Shown one piece after another: positions 16,568-25,757 of a stretch of DNA of 64,000 nt (its first letter is position 1; each line of letters starts with the position of its first letter). Below the pieces are notes generated by a model. The model saw only the letters and a list, made by a program, of their open reading frames with translations. It had not been told where the DNA came from and ran no database searches. A program made the translations under genes and the position numbers. The DNA is from Phycisphaerales bacterium (GTDB lineage Bacteria > Planctomycetota > Phycisphaerae > Phycisphaerales > UBA1924), in NCBI GenBank assembly GCA_013360675.1, contig JABWBB010000007.1:1-64000 (forward strand), read 5' to 3'.

Positions 16568-17569
16568 ATGGCCTTGATGAACAAGTGTGCGGCGGTGATC
16601 GGCGGGCTCGGGATCGCGGCGAGCGTGGCCATGGGCCAGACGAGCACGATCCGCATCGATGGGTCGAGCACGGTCTATCCCGTCACCGAGGCGGTGGTCG
16701 AGGAGTTTTCCGCCGCATCCAGGGGCAAGGTCAAGCTCACCATCGGAGTCTCGGGGACCGGCGGTGGCTTCAAGAAGTTTGCCCGAGGCGAGATCGACAT
16801 CTCGAACGCCTCGCGCCCGATCTCGACGGGGGAGATGGAAGAGGCCGCCAAGAACGGTGTTGAGTATCTCGAACTGCCCGTCTGCTTCGATGCCCTGACG
16901 GTGGTGGTCAACACGCAGAACGACTGGGCCAAGACCATGACCGTCGCCGAGCTCAAGAAGATCTGGGAGCCGGGCGCCCAGGGCACGATCACGAAGTGGA
17001 ACCAGATTCGCCCCGAGTGGCCCAACGAAAAGATCGACCTCTACGGCCCAGGGACCGACTCGGGGACGTTCGATTACTTCACCGAGGCGGTCTGCGGCAA
17101 GGCCAAGGCCTCGCGGGGTGATTACGCCGCCAGCGAGGACGACAACGTCCTGGTGCAGGGGGTCGAAGGGTCGAAGTATGCGCTGGGCTACTTCGGTTTC
17201 TCGTACTACTCGGCGCACGCCAAGCGACTGACCGCGGTGGCGATCGACAACGGGAAGGGGGGCATTCTCCCCTCGAACGAGGCGGTGATCGCGGGCACCT
17301 ACAACCCGCTCTCCCGCCCTCTCTTCATTTATGTGAACAAGAAGGCGCTTCAGGAACGCCCCGAGGTGAAGCAGTTCGTCGAGTTCTACCTTGAGAACGT
17401 GAAGGAGCTGGCGGCGGAGGTGAAGTACACGCCCCTGCCCGACAGCGCTTACGAGGCCGTCAAGAGCCGCTTCGCCAAGCTGCAGGCGGGGACGGTCTTC
17501 GGTGGTCACTCGGAGACGGGGCTGACAATCGATGACATCGTGAAGCGGGAGACGAAGACGGGCAAGTGA
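16568..17569 (+). CDS. pstS: Periplasmic phosphate-binding protein
   Basis: The 333-residue protein has a signal peptide (about residues 1-24, ending AMGQ) and a PBP-like domain. GSSTVYPVTEAV, GTGGGFKKF and GPGTDSGTF are the phosphate-contacting loops of PstS. It delivers phosphate to the PstCAB importer. The ATG at 16568 is preceded by GGGAG; an upstream frame from 16466 runs through the end of the amidase gene. The stop overlaps the pstC GTG. Confidence 0.95.
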   Translation: MALMNKCAAVIGGLGIAASVAMGQTSTIRIDGSSTVYPVTEAVVEEFSAASRGKVKLTIGVSGTGGGFKKFARGEIDISNASRPISTGEMEEAAKNGVEYLELPVCFDALTVVVNTQNDWAKTMTVAELKKIWEPGAQGTITKWNQIRPEWPNEKIDLYGPGTDSGTFDYFTEAVCGKAKASRGDYAASEDDNVLVQGVEGSKYALGYFGFSYYSAHAKRLTAVAIDNGKGGILPSNEAVIAGTYNPLSRPLFIYVNKKALQERPEVKQFVEFYLENVKELAAEVKYTPLPDSAYEAVKSRFAKLQAGTVFGGHSETGLTIDDIVKRETKTGK

Positions 17570-18534
17570 GCCAGGACGCATCCAACGCCGCGGGTCGGGG
17601 TTCCCGTCTGGCGCGTGCCGACGGGAGCCTTGGCGCGCGCGGCCTGCTGAGCGTCATGATCGAACGAGGGATCGAGTTCGGTCTGCTGCTGGCGGCGCTG
17701 GCGTCGGTCGCGGTGACGCTGGGGATCGTATTCGTGCTGGTGCGGGAATCGGCCCCCTTCTTCGCGCACGTTTCGCTGGGCGAGTTCCTTTTTGGAACGG
17801 AGTGGACGCCGCTCTTCTCCGATCCCAAGTATGGCATCGGGCCGCTGCTGTCGGGCACGTTCGTTACGACGACCATCGCGCTGTGCGTGGCGATGCCCGC
17901 GGGAACCATCGTGGCGATCTGGCTGAGCGAGTATGCCCCGCATCGCATCCGCGAGATGGTCAAGCCCGTTCTCGAGCTCATCAGCGCGGTGCCCACGGTG
18001 GTCTTTGGGTACTTCGCATTGACGGTCGTGACACCGATGCTGCAGTCGGTGCTGGCCCGGATCAACGTCGACCTGCCCACCTTCAACATGCTGGGCCCGG
18101 GGATCGTGATGGGCATCATGATCGTGCCCTACGTGAGTTCACTGTCGGAGGACGCGATGCGGGCGGTGCCCATGCTGCTTCGCGAGGGGTCGTATGCGTT
18201 GGGGGCTGGGCGGCTCACGACGGCGCTGCGTGTTGTCTTTCCCGCCGCCCTCTCGGGCATCGGGGCGGCGTACACGCTGGCAATGTCGCGCGCGGTGGGC
18301 GAGACGATGATCGTCGCCATCGCCGCTGGGCAGAAGCCCACGCTCACCGCCAACCCGCTCGAGTCGGCGGCGACGGTGACGGCGTACATCGTGCAGGTGG
18401 CGGGGGGCGACGTACCGCACGGCTCGATCGGGTATCAATCGATCTTCGCCGCGGGGCTGGCCTTGTTCGTGGTGACGCTCGGGTTCAACCTGGTGGGGGC
18501 GGCGCTGCGGCGTCGATTCCGCCAGGCGTACTAG
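17566..18534 (+). CDS. pstC: Phosphate ABC transporter permease
   Basis: The 322-residue inner-membrane protein has six predicted helices and the ABC-permease EAA loop (EGSYALGAGRLTTALRVV region, about 207-224). The GTG start overlaps the pstS stop as GTGA. It pairs with PstA to form the phosphate channel. The N-terminal 25 residues are Ala/Gly/Arg-rich and cytoplasmic. Confidence 0.94.
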   Translation: MSQDASNAAGRGSRLARADGSLGARGLLSVMIERGIEFGLLLAALASVAVTLGIVFVLVRESAPFFAHVSLGEFLFGTEWTPLFSDPKYGIGPLLSGTFVTTTIALCVAMPAGTIVAIWLSEYAPHRIREMVKPVLELISAVPTVVFGYFALTVVTPMLQSVLARINVDLPTFNMLGPGIVMGIMIVPYVSSLSEDAMRAVPMLLREGSYALGAGRLTTALRVVFPAALSGIGAAYTLAMSRAVGETMIVAIAAGQKPTLTANPLESAATVTAYIVQVAGGDVPHGSIGYQSIFAAGLALFVVTLGFNLVGAALRRRFRQAY

Positions 18535-18550
18535 GGAGGCGATTTCAGGC

Positions 18551-19513
18551 GTGGATATCGAACGCATCATCCGCAGACGTCGGCGCAACGATGTGCTCTT
18601 CGCGCTCACGGGCGCGACGATCACCGCCGCGGTGCTGCTGGTGCTGGGTGCCCTGGCCTTCACGCTGGTGCGCGAGGGGGTCTCGCGGCTGGACCTTGAT
18701 TTTCTGCGGTCGTACCCGTCGCGCCGGGCCGAGCGGGCGGGGCTGCTTCCGGCGTGGGTGGGGTCGCTGCTGGTGATGTTGGTGACGGGGCTCACGGGGA
18801 TCCCGCTGGGGATCGCCGCTGGGGTGTACCTCGAGGAATACACGCGCAAGGGGTGGTTCGCGTCGATCATCGAGTTGAACATCACGAATCTGGCGGGTGT
18901 GCCGTCGATTGTCTATGGGTTGATGGCGCTGGGGCTTTTTGTGTACCGGTTTCATTTGGGGCCCAGCGTGATCGCCGCGGGGCTGACGCTGGCGCTGTTG
19001 GTGCTGCCGATCGTGATCGTGGCCACGCGCGAGACGCTCAAGTCGATCCCGCAGAACATGCGCGAGGCGGCGTACGCGCTGGGGGCGACCCGCTGGCAGG
19101 TGGTGCGCCATCACCTGCTGCCCTATTCGGCGGGGGGGATCTCGACGGGCGTGATTATCGCGATGAGCCGCGCCATCGGCGAGACTGCGCCCCTGATCGC
19201 GATCGGCGCAGTAGCCTTCGTGGCCTTCCTGCCCCCGGTGCCGTACAGCGCGGACGCCTTTGCGGTCGCGCGGGAATGGGCGGGGTCGGAGCAACTGAGC
19301 GTGGTCGAGGCGGCGGTCTATCCGGGCGTGGCCTGGCTGGGCACGTCGTTCACGGTGGTGCCGATCCAGATGTTCAACTGGATCTCGCGGCCGGGGGACG
19401 ATTTCCGCGCGAACGTGGCGGCGGCGGGGATCGTGCTGATCGTCGCCACCATCGGGCTCAACGCGGTCGCTATCCTGATCCGTCACCGGATGCGGAGGCG
19501 CATCAAATGGTGA
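18551..19513 (+). CDS. pstA: Phosphate ABC transporter permease
   Basis: The 320-residue inner-membrane protein has six predicted helices and the EAA loop around [19 protein letters not shown] (about 178-196). The GTG start is preceded by GGGAGG. Its 3' end overlaps the pstB start by seven bases. It is the second permease of the Pst importer. Confidence 0.94.
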   Translation: MDIERIIRRRRRNDVLFALTGATITAAVLLVLGALAFTLVREGVSRLDLDFLRSYPSRRAERAGLLPAWVGSLLVMLVTGLTGIPLGIAAGVYLEEYTRKGWFASIIELNITNLAGVPSIVYGLMALGLFVYRFHLGPSVIAAGLTLALLVLPIVIVATRETLKSIPQNMREAAYALGATRWQVVRHHLLPYSAGGISTGVIIAMSRAIGETAPLIAIGAVAFVAFLPPVPYSADAFAVAREWAGSEQLSVVEAAVYPGVAWLGTSFTVVPIQMFNWISRPGDDFRANVAAAGIVLIVATIGLNAVAILIRHRMRRRIKW

Positions 19514-20370
19514 TCGGGAGTCCCGCCCTCATGCACGCCCAGCCGCGCGATGCCAGCGCCGACCACCGCCATGGGCCTGATGCGCCCGATGCGGCGATGC
19601 CCGCCCAGGCGTCGATCAAGGCGCAGGTCAAGGACTTCAGTTTCTACTACGGGCAGTTCCAGGCCGTCAAGAACGTGAGCATGACGATCCGCGAGCACAA
19701 GGTGACGGCGTTGATCGGCCCCTCGGGCTGCGGCAAGACGACGCTGCTGCGATGCTTCAACCGGATGCACGACCTCTACCCCAACACGCGCTACGCGGGC
19801 GAGATCCGTCTGCTGCCCGACGGGTTCAACATTGTGGATCGACGGGTCAACCCCATCGAGATGCGCATGCGGATCTCGATGGTCTTTCAGAAGCCCAACC
19901 CGTTCCCCAAGTCGATCTTCGAGAACGTGGCGTATGGCCTGCGCCTGCGGGGCGTGTCGTCACGGTCTGAACTGGCCGGGCGGGTCGAGCACGCCCTGCG
20001 CGGGGCCGCCCTGTGGGAGGAAGTGAAGGACCGGCTCAAGAAGCCCGGGTTTGACCTGTCGGGCGGGCAGCAGCAGCGTCTGTGCATCGCCCGCGCGCTG
20101 GCGGTCGATCCCGAGATGATCCTTTTCGATGAGCCCACCAGCGCGCTCGATCCGATCGCCACGGCGAAGATCGAGGAACTGGTGCACGAACTCAAGGGAC
20201 GCGTGACCATCCTGATCGTCACCCACAACATGCAGCAGGCCGCCCGTGTCAGCGACGAGACGGCGTTCATGTACTTGGGCGAACTGATCGAGATGGACCG
20301 CACGTCGAAGATCTTTCAGAATCCTTCCAAGCAACTCACCGAGCAGTACATCACCGGGCATTTTGGGTGA
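19507..20370 (+). CDS. pstB: Phosphate ABC transporter ATP-binding protein
   Basis: The 287-residue ATPase has Walker [10 protein letters not shown] (about 78-86), signature LSGGQQQR and Walker [13 protein letters not shown]. It has the PstB-specific [11 protein letters not shown] segment. An N-terminal extension of about 40 residues (His/Pro/Ala-rich) precedes the domain, so the ATG at 19531 is an alternative start. No phoU follows inside the window; the next gene is a porin with its own regulatory region. Confidence 0.94.
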   Translation: MVIGSPALMHAQPRDASADHRHGPDAPDAAMPAQASIKAQVKDFSFYYGQFQAVKNVSMTIREHKVTALIGPSGCGKTTLLRCFNRMHDLYPNTRYAGEIRLLPDGFNIVDRRVNPIEMRMRISMVFQKPNPFPKSIFENVAYGLRLRGVSSRSELAGRVEHALRGAALWEEVKDRLKKPGFDLSGGQQQRLCIARALAVDPEMILFDEPTSALDPIATAKIEELVHELKGRVTILIVTHNMQQAARVSDETAFMYLGELIEMDRTSKIFQNPSKQLTEQYITGHFG

Positions 20371-20441
20371 TCCCATGACTCGGCGGGTATTGCACAACCG
20401 GGCATCCCCGGGCTTGGCGGTTTCGGACCTTGTGGACCCAA

Positions 20442-20490
20442 TTGTCTGTATCTTGTCGAGGCCTTGGCACGATCTTGACACAGCATCGTC
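20442..20490 (+). promoter_or_regulatory. Five direct repeats at 11-bp period, Pho-box-like array
   Basis: TTGTC (20442), TTGTC (20453), TTGGC (20464), TTGAC (20475) and TCGTC (20486) start exactly 11 bases apart. This spacing is typical of PhoB/PhoP response-regulator sites, and the units resemble the 5' part of the enterobacterial CTGTCAT box. A weak -10 candidate, GATCAT (20501-20506), lies 10 bases further on. The array sits between pstB and the phosphate-type porin. No equivalent array was found directly before pstS. Confidence 0.55.
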
Positions 20491-20616
20491 GAAACTCGGT
20501 GATCATTTCGCGTCGCACCCTCGCGGTCGCCGCGGCTGTCCGGGTCGAGTGACTTCGGATTGCGGGTGAGAATCAACCGGGCGGCATGAGGCCGCCCTCA
20601 ATGAGGAGGCTTTCTC

Positions 20617-21861
20617 GTGAAGACCAGCTTGTTCATGACGTTGGCGGCGGGCACGTTGTTCCCGGCGCTTGCGCTGGGTCAGTCGTCGGACAGCACCGAT
20701 CGGGCCTACGCGGCCGAGTTGCTGGCCGATGCCAATGCCCGCACCAGCATGCTCGCCGCCGCCGGGAACGCCGGCTGGGAGAAGGGCAAGTTTTTCATCT
20801 CCGATGCCACGGGCAACAACAGCCTGTGGATGGGCGGCACGATCCAGTTCCGCTATGTGGCCAACGTACGCCAGGATGTCGCCGCCCCCGACGAAGACTT
20901 CACGCACGGCTTTGAGAACCCGCGCACGCGAATCCGCGCGGGCGGGAGCATCTATGAGAAGGCCCTGACCTACAAGTTCGAGGCCGACTTCTCGCGCAAT
21001 GGCGGCGCGCCGACCCTGCTCGATGCCGAGGGCAAGTACACCTGGGACAACGGCGTCGCCGTCCGCTGGGGTCAGTACAAGGCCCCGATGATGCGAGAGG
21101 AGCTCGTCAGCGACAATCTCCTGCTCGCGGCGGATCGCTCGGCCTATCACGCGGCGTTCACACTCTCGCGCACCCAGGGCGTCGAGCTCTCGTGGCAGGG
21201 TGAATCGTTCCGCATCGCGGGCATGATCAACGATGGCGCGGGCGCGCTCAATACGCCCTTCAACGCGACGGGCGAGGCGGACTTTGGCATCACCGGACGC
21301 GCCGAGTGGATGTGGGCCGGCAACAACTGGAAACGTTTCGACGACTTCACCAGCTGGAAGGGTGAAGAGGGCTACGCCGGTATGGCCGGGTTCGCGGCTC
21401 ACTACCAGAGCGGCGGCGAGACCGGCGGGCCCACCGCCGACATGGACATGGTCCAGGTCAGCGGCGATGTCTCGGTCGAGGGCAACGGGTGGAATGCCCA
21501 CGCGTCGGCCACCTACCGCAACACCGAGGCCGCCGGCTCGCCCGACCTCGACGCCTGGGGCGTGCTCGTCCAGGCCGGCGTGTTTATCAGCGACCAGTGG
21601 GAGCTCTTCGCCCGCTACGACGGCGTCTTCGCCGACAACGGGGGCGCGGGCGATGACGGGTTCAATACCGTCACCTTCGGCACCAACTATTTCGTCTCAC
21701 CCAACAGCCACGCGGCCAAGTTCGTCGCCGACGTCTGCTACTACCTCGACGACGTGGCGGGTTCGTCGGCGATGATTTCGCCCAACGGGCGTCTGGGCCT
21801 CCTCTCCGATGCCGAGGGCGACCAGGTGGCCTTCCGCGCTCATTTCCAGATTATCTTCTGA
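20617..21861 (+). CDS. Phosphate-selective porin (OprO/OprP-like) outer-membrane protein
   Basis: The 414-residue protein has a signal peptide (about 1-22, ending ALGQ), a short helical stretch, then a predicted 14-18-stranded beta barrel ending in Phe (AHFQIIF), the usual outer-membrane insertion signal. Segments such as WMGGTIQFRYV, GFENPRTRIRAGG and WGQYKAPMMREELVS match the porin O/P family. GTG is the start, with AGGAGG upstream. Its place after pstSCAB and behind an 11-bp-periodic array supports phosphate uptake across the outer membrane. A perfect terminator follows. Confidence 0.88.
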   Translation: MKTSLFMTLAAGTLFPALALGQSSDSTDRAYAAELLADANARTSMLAAAGNAGWEKGKFFISDATGNNSLWMGGTIQFRYVANVRQDVAAPDEDFTHGFENPRTRIRAGGSIYEKALTYKFEADFSRNGGAPTLLDAEGKYTWDNGVAVRWGQYKAPMMREELVSDNLLLAADRSAYHAAFTLSRTQGVELSWQGESFRIAGMINDGAGALNTPFNATGEADFGITGRAEWMWAGNNWKRFDDFTSWKGEEGYAGMAGFAAHYQSGGETGGPTADMDMVQVSGDVSVEGNGWNAHASATYRNTEAAGSPDLDAWGVLVQAGVFISDQWELFARYDGVFADNGGAGDDGFNTVTFGTNYFVSPNSHAAKFVADVCYYLDDVAGSSAMISPNGRLGLLSDAEGDQVAFRAHFQIIF

Positions 21862-21901
21862 TCCATCCCCTCCTTGGGGGAAGGGCTGATGAACACAACC
21901 G

Positions 21902-21937
21902 GCGACGCCCCCGTGGTGCGGGGGCGTCGCTCTTTTT
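21902..21937 (+). terminator. Rho-independent terminator of the porin gene
   Basis: A perfect 11-bp stem, GCGACGCCCCC (21902-21912) with GGGGGCGTCGC (21920-21930) around a 7-base loop, is followed by TCTTTTT (21931-21937). It lies 41 bases after the porin stop. It also rules out translation starts of the next gene that lie before it. Confidence 0.93.
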
Positions 21938-22044
21938 GCAGGAAGCATCTCATCACGCGTATCGAATGCAGCCCCGGCGGCGTAGGTGTGGTACACATGG
22001 GTCGTGCGCGTGGCATGGCGAGGGCGCACCCGGGGGACACGTCG

Positions 22045-23079
22045 ATGCGAAGATCGGGCATCATGCACGTGACGGCCCTGGCGCTGTCTTGGAATGCAGC
22101 AATCGCGGGTCCGCTGGATGAAACGAGCATCCCGTCCGAGGCCGCGTGGATTCTGCACGTCGACATGGAACGGATGCGAGCGTCGCCGCTGGCGACCCCC
22201 TTGCGAACGCTGGCCCCGGATCGCCCTGTCCGCGCGATGGAAAGCGTTCTGCGTGGGCTCGGGCTCGACCCGGATAAGGAGGTACTCGGGCTCACCCTCT
22301 ATGGCGAAGATGCCTCAGACGGTGTCACCGTGGTGACCTGCACCCCCGCGGCGGACACTCTGGCCAACCCATTGACTGCCACGTCGCTGCCCGATTATCT
22401 CCACGAGACGATCGAAGGATTGGGTGTCCACTCGTGGGGGCCGAAGGAATCCCGGTGGGTGGCGACGCTCGCGACGGTGCCGGGGGCTGCACATCAGCGA
22501 ATCATCGTCATCGCCTCGGGAATGGCAAGCCTGCGCCAAGGGATCAGGGTCCTTAAGGGCCAGCGATCCAGGCCGGGCGATGATGCGACCGCTCCCTTGG
22601 CCTTAGCGCCACGAGCCCATTCGTTTGTCGTTCTACGGCTTGAGTCCGAGAAACTGCGTCAGGCCCAGGAAGGGCTCTTTCGATCCGAGCTCTTCCGAAG
22701 TGCCTCGCGGGTCTCGCTCGACCTGGGCCTGATCCCCAACGAGCCGCAAGGCGACGCGCCCGCGGGTCACGGCGTGGTCTTTGTCGAGGGGCTGGTGCTG
22801 ACGGAATCGGCCGAGGCGGCGGCCCAGTGGGAAAGGGCCATGAAGGTCCTGCTGGGGCTGGGCGGAGCCGCCGAACGCTCAGAGCGATGGGCACACGCCG
22901 CCCGTATGGCGAGCGTGTGGGCCGACGGGACCAAGGTTCACCTGTCATTTCGTCAGGATTTTGATCGGGTTGCTTCGTCGCTCGGGGTGAAGGATACTGG
23001 GGTAACGGGGACCCACCCCAGATCGAGCGGATCCGCGACGGGCAGTTCCGCGAATGTGGATGTCAGCGAGGGGCGTTAG
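22045..23079 (+). CDS. Putative secreted protein of unknown function
   Basis: The 344-residue protein begins with MRRSGIMHVTALALSWN, a short signal peptide with cleavage near AIAG. The mature part is alpha/beta with the pattern of a DUF3352-like Planctomycete protein (AWILHVDMERM, then RAHSFVVLRLESEKL), but no family was firmly recognised. An open frame begins at 21874, but a strong terminator at 21902-21937 lies inside it, so a start at 22045 (or 22063) is chosen. It ends nine bases before the ECF sigma gene. Confidence 0.7.
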   Translation: MRRSGIMHVTALALSWNAAIAGPLDETSIPSEAAWILHVDMERMRASPLATPLRTLAPDRPVRAMESVLRGLGLDPDKEVLGLTLYGEDASDGVTVVTCTPAADTLANPLTATSLPDYLHETIEGLGVHSWGPKESRWVATLATVPGAAHQRIIVIASGMASLRQGIRVLKGQRSRPGDDATAPLALAPRAHSFVVLRLESEKLRQAQEGLFRSELFRSASRVSLDLGLIPNEPQGDAPAGHGVVFVEGLVLTESAEAAAQWERAMKVLLGLGGAAERSERWAHAARMASVWADGTKVHLSFRQDFDRVASSLGVKDTGVTGTHPRSSGSATGSSANVDVSEGR

Positions 23080-23088
23080 GAAGGTACG

Positions 23089-23730
23089 TTGCAGGACACT
23101 CCCACAGACAATCGTGGCGATTCGCGCTGGGTCGGCCTGACCGCGGAGGATCTGGCGATTCTTGCGCAGGGTGGCTCGCTCGATGCCTATGCCGAACTGG
23201 TGACCCGTTTTCAGGGCCGGCTGTACAACTTTCTGCTTCGGCGGACGCGTCGGGCTGTAGACGCGGAGGACCTGGCGCAGGAAGCCTTTGTGCGGGCGTG
23301 GCAACGCCTGCAGAGTTACGACCCTCGTTGGCGGTTCTCGACATGGCTCTTCACCATCGCCCAGCGGTTGGCGGTGAGCAACCACCGTCGCCAGCGGCGT
23401 GAGGTGGAGCTGAGCTGCCCCGAAAGCCTGACGGGGGTGCGACCCGAGTCGGCGATGGAGCGAACGGAGGCTCGCCTGAGCGCGGGCCGGATCTGGCGCT
23501 TGGCCGAGCGGGTCTTGAGTGAAGACCAGCGAACGGCCTTGTGGCTGCGCTACGCCGAAGATCTGGCGATCGCCGAGATCGCAACGGTCATGGGCAAATC
23601 GCAGGTGGGGATCCGGGTGTCGCTCTTCCGGGCCCGCCAGACGTTGGCGTCGGCGGTCGAGCCGGGTATGGTCGTCGATGGGATTGGGATGGGCCGGGTG
23701 TTGTCCCAAGGGTCGCTCGAGGGGGCCTGA
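23089..23730 (+). CDS. ECF-type RNA polymerase sigma factor (RpoE-like)
   Basis: The 213-residue protein has region 2 (about 30-100) with the canonical DAEDLAQEAFVRAW motif and STWLFTIAQRLAVS, and region 4 (about 130-190) with LWLRYAEDLAIAEIATVMGKS. The TTG start is preceded by GGAAGG. It is the middle gene of a three-gene unit: a secreted protein before it and a single-span membrane protein immediately after. No zinc-finger anti-sigma gene is adjacent. Confidence 0.9.
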   Translation: MQDTPTDNRGDSRWVGLTAEDLAILAQGGSLDAYAELVTRFQGRLYNFLLRRTRRAVDAEDLAQEAFVRAWQRLQSYDPRWRFSTWLFTIAQRLAVSNHRRQRREVELSCPESLTGVRPESAMERTEARLSAGRIWRLAERVLSEDQRTALWLRYAEDLAIAEIATVMGKSQVGIRVSLFRARQTLASAVEPGMVVDGIGMGRVLSQGSLEGA

Positions 23731-24219
23731 GTGCGGTACTCGTTCAAGACATACTTGCGACGCTGGCGTCTGTCGAACGCGATGGACACGCGGAGCGTGC
23801 GTCAACCCGTGGCGCGTCGGACGCGCGCGGGGCGGGATTCATTCCTGAATGTGCACAGCGCCCTGTCTGATTCCGGGCACCTGCCCTGGGCTGATCCGGG
23901 TCGGGCGATCGGCCAGCGGGCGGTGCGCACGATTGCACGGCGCGGGGTTCGCCAGCGTTCGTACCTTGGCTTTGGGCATGCGGTCGCCGCGTGCATGGCC
24001 CTGGCCGGGTGCCTGACCGCGTGGAACGCGTACGACACGCACTTCCGGGTGCCCAACGCCCCGGTCGCCGTCACGGCGGCGAGCGATACGAATCTGATGG
24101 TGGTCGATGTTCCGCTCGCGCAGCAGGCTCGGCTGCTTCGAGAAGACACGCGTACGGCGGCGGAGATCATGACCTCCCGCATCCCGATGGGGGTGCCCGA
24201 GGTCGACGAGCCGCGCTGA
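23731..24219 (+). CDS. Single-span membrane protein downstream of ECF sigma, possible anti-sigma role
   Basis: The 162-residue protein has an Arg-rich cytoplasmic N-terminus (about 1-80), one hydrophobic segment (about 82-98, HAVAACMALAGCLTAW) and an exported C-terminal tail. The GTG start directly abuts the TGA of the sigma gene. The position and topology fit an anti-sigma or accessory protein, but no conserved anti-sigma motif is visible, so this is inference. Confidence 0.55.
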   Translation: MRYSFKTYLRRWRLSNAMDTRSVRQPVARRTRAGRDSFLNVHSALSDSGHLPWADPGRAIGQRAVRTIARRGVRQRSYLGFGHAVAACMALAGCLTAWNAYDTHFRVPNAPVAVTAASDTNLMVVDVPLAQQARLLREDTRTAAEIMTSRIPMGVPEVDEPR

Positions 24220-24261
24220 CGCCGCGGTTTCACCCATGACCCATTGGCGAGATGGCACCGT

Positions 24262-24278
24262 GGCGACCGATGGTCGCC
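24262..24278. other. Perfect inverted repeat between convergent genes
   Basis: GGCGACC-GAT-GGTCGCC lies directly next to the stop of the DUF1444 gene and 43 bases after the stop of the convergent gene. There is no T-run, so a bidirectional terminator is only a possibility. Confidence 0.4.
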
Positions 24279-25091
24279 TCAGGCGGCTTCGCCCTGCGCG
24301 GTGCTGGTGCGTGTGCCGGCGACTCCATCGCGGGTGACGTAATAAAAGTCGGGCGTGATGGGGTAGGGGAGGCGCTTGAAATCCGTTTCGACGCGATCGC
24401 GCAGGCGGGAAACGAACGCGTTGGGGCCTGGAGAGAAGGCGACGAACATGTCGCGGGCGGGGACGGCGACGAGGAAGTCGCCGCCCAGCTGGGGCGCGAG
24501 GCGATCGAAGAGGCCCGAGAGGAGCAGGCGGGCGGCGTCGTAGCCGTCGTGCTGCGAAACGATGGCGGCACGCCCGCCTTCCTTGGATTCCACGAGCTGG
24601 ATCTCGAGATCGGGGGCGTAGTCATCGAGGTTGGTGCGCGCGAGTTCCTCGACATCCTCGACGGTCAGGCGCCAGCGAACGAGCTGCTCGGTGGTGATGC
24701 TGACGGTCATGTGGGGCAGATCGGTGACGAAGACGATCACGGTGTCATTGACGTAGGGCACGTGCGCGACCTGGTCGCGGGAGAGGTGATTGAAGATCGA
24801 TTCGGGCTGGATCCGCGGCATGATGCGGGCGCGGGCAAAGTCGAGCGACATCGACATGAGCTGTAGAGAGTCGGTAGCGAAGAGCTGGTCGAGGTAATGC
24901 TCGACGATCTCCGAGCCGCGGCCGGGTTCGTGATTGACCATGCGGTAGAGATTCTCGAGGTCGAGGCGACGCCCGTTGACGAGGAGTTCACGCGGGCCGA
25001 CGAGTTCGACGGCGTACTCGGGCTGGATCTGGCGGAGCATGGTCGCGACCGCTTCGGCGAAGGCCTCGGGCTCGTGTGGCATGGCGGTCAT
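24279..25091 (-). CDS. DUF1444 (YtpQ-like) family protein
   Basis: The 270-residue cytoplasmic protein matches the DUF1444 pattern: an N-terminal EAFAEAVATMLRQ segment, a central YLDQLFATDSL, the RIMPRI and VAHVPYVNDTVIVFVTDLP segments, and a C-terminal domain with DFLVAVPARDMFVAFSPGP. The family is widespread but has no defined biochemical function. The ATG at 25091 has AGGAG eight bases upstream. It is divergent from the acyl carrier protein gene. Confidence 0.82.
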   Translation of the reverse strand: MTAMPHEPEAFAEAVATMLRQIQPEYAVELVGPRELLVNGRRLDLENLYRMVNHEPGRGSEIVEHYLDQLFATDSLQLMSMSLDFARARIMPRIQPESIFNHLSRDQVAHVPYVNDTVIVFVTDLPHMTVSITTEQLVRWRLTVEDVEELARTNLDDYAPDLEIQLVESKEGGRAAIVSQHDGYDAARLLLSGLFDRLAPQLGGDFLVAVPARDMFVAFSPGPNAFVSRLRDRVETDFKRLPYPITPDFYYVTRDGVAGTRTSTAQGEAA

Positions 25092-25428
25092 GTTCCGTGC
25101 CTCTCCTGCCGGTCGACCGGGTGGGGTTCACGCCCCGGACGACGGCTCACCAAACGGTCGGGCTGAATCGCCCGGAATGAACCCGCGGTGCACGTATCGT
25201 CAGTCGATCCGCCGGGGGCAAGCGAGTGTTCCCTGTTTCCAGGCGGGTCAGGCCGCACAGGTGGAATCGTCGGACTGCGCGGGCGGGCGAGGGGTGGGAT
25301 TGCTCAGGATGAGGAGCGGCTTGGCTGGGGCCGGGCAGGGCGTATAATCGGCCCGCTGTGGGGTCGCGGCCTTGGCCGTGGTGTCTTGGCCCCCGCGAGG
25401 TTCTGAACACGCCAACGGAGACCGCATC
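25092..25428. other. 337-bp intergenic region between divergent genes
   Basis: The region separates the DUF1444 gene (minus) and acpP (plus). The only element supported is the acpP promoter at 25321-25348. No ORF with coding character, RNA gene or strong hairpin was seen in the rest. Confidence 0.6.
25321..25348 (+). promoter_or_regulatory. Predicted housekeeping-sigma promoter of acpP
   Basis: TTGGCT (25321-25326) and a perfect TATAAT (25343-25348) are separated by 16 bases. The predicted transcript start lies about 75 bases upstream of the acpP GTG. Confidence 0.7.
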
Positions 25429-25677
25429 GTGACCGAGCAAGAGATTGAAGCAAAGGTGATCGACATCGTGGCGCAGAAAATGGGTCACGACAAGGCCAAA
25501 ATCACGCGCACCATGAGCTTCACCGAGGACCTCAACGCCGATAGCCTCGACCTGGTCGAACTGGTGATGGAACTCGAAGAGGCCTTCGAGACCGATATCC
25601 CCGACGATCAGACCGAGAAGATCAAGACCGTTGGCGATGCGGTGTCGTTCATTAAGCAGCACTGCGGCGCGGCCTGA
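25429..25677 (+). CDS. acpP: Acyl carrier protein
   Basis: The 82-residue acidic protein has the four-helix ACP pattern and the phosphopantetheine site DLNADSLDLVEL, with the modified Ser in DSL (about residue 38). It carries acyl intermediates in fatty-acid synthesis. The GTG at 25429 follows a GGAG; the longer frame starts inside the promoter region. FabF follows 80 bp downstream, the common acpP-fabF order. Confidence 0.95.
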   Translation: MTEQEIEAKVIDIVAQKMGHDKAKITRTMSFTEDLNADSLDLVELVMELEEAFETDIPDDQTEKIKTVGDAVSFIKQHCGAA

Positions 25678-25757
25678 GCCATGCCGGTGCCCCAAGGCTC
25701 GGATAAGCCCGCGGGCGCAGGATCTGCGCCCGCGCCGGGGCCAATGAGGTAGCACGA

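Noticed and set aside
20463-20480. Sigma-54 (-24/-12) promoter candidate TTGGCAC...TTGACA before the porin
   Set aside because: The GG and the downstream dinucleotide are not separated by the required 10 bases to a GC. The 11-bp-periodic repeat explains the same bases better.
21874-22044. Longer start for the secreted protein upstream of the second ECF sigma gene
   Set aside because: The extension contains the whole porin terminator hairpin and T-run, so it is not coding.
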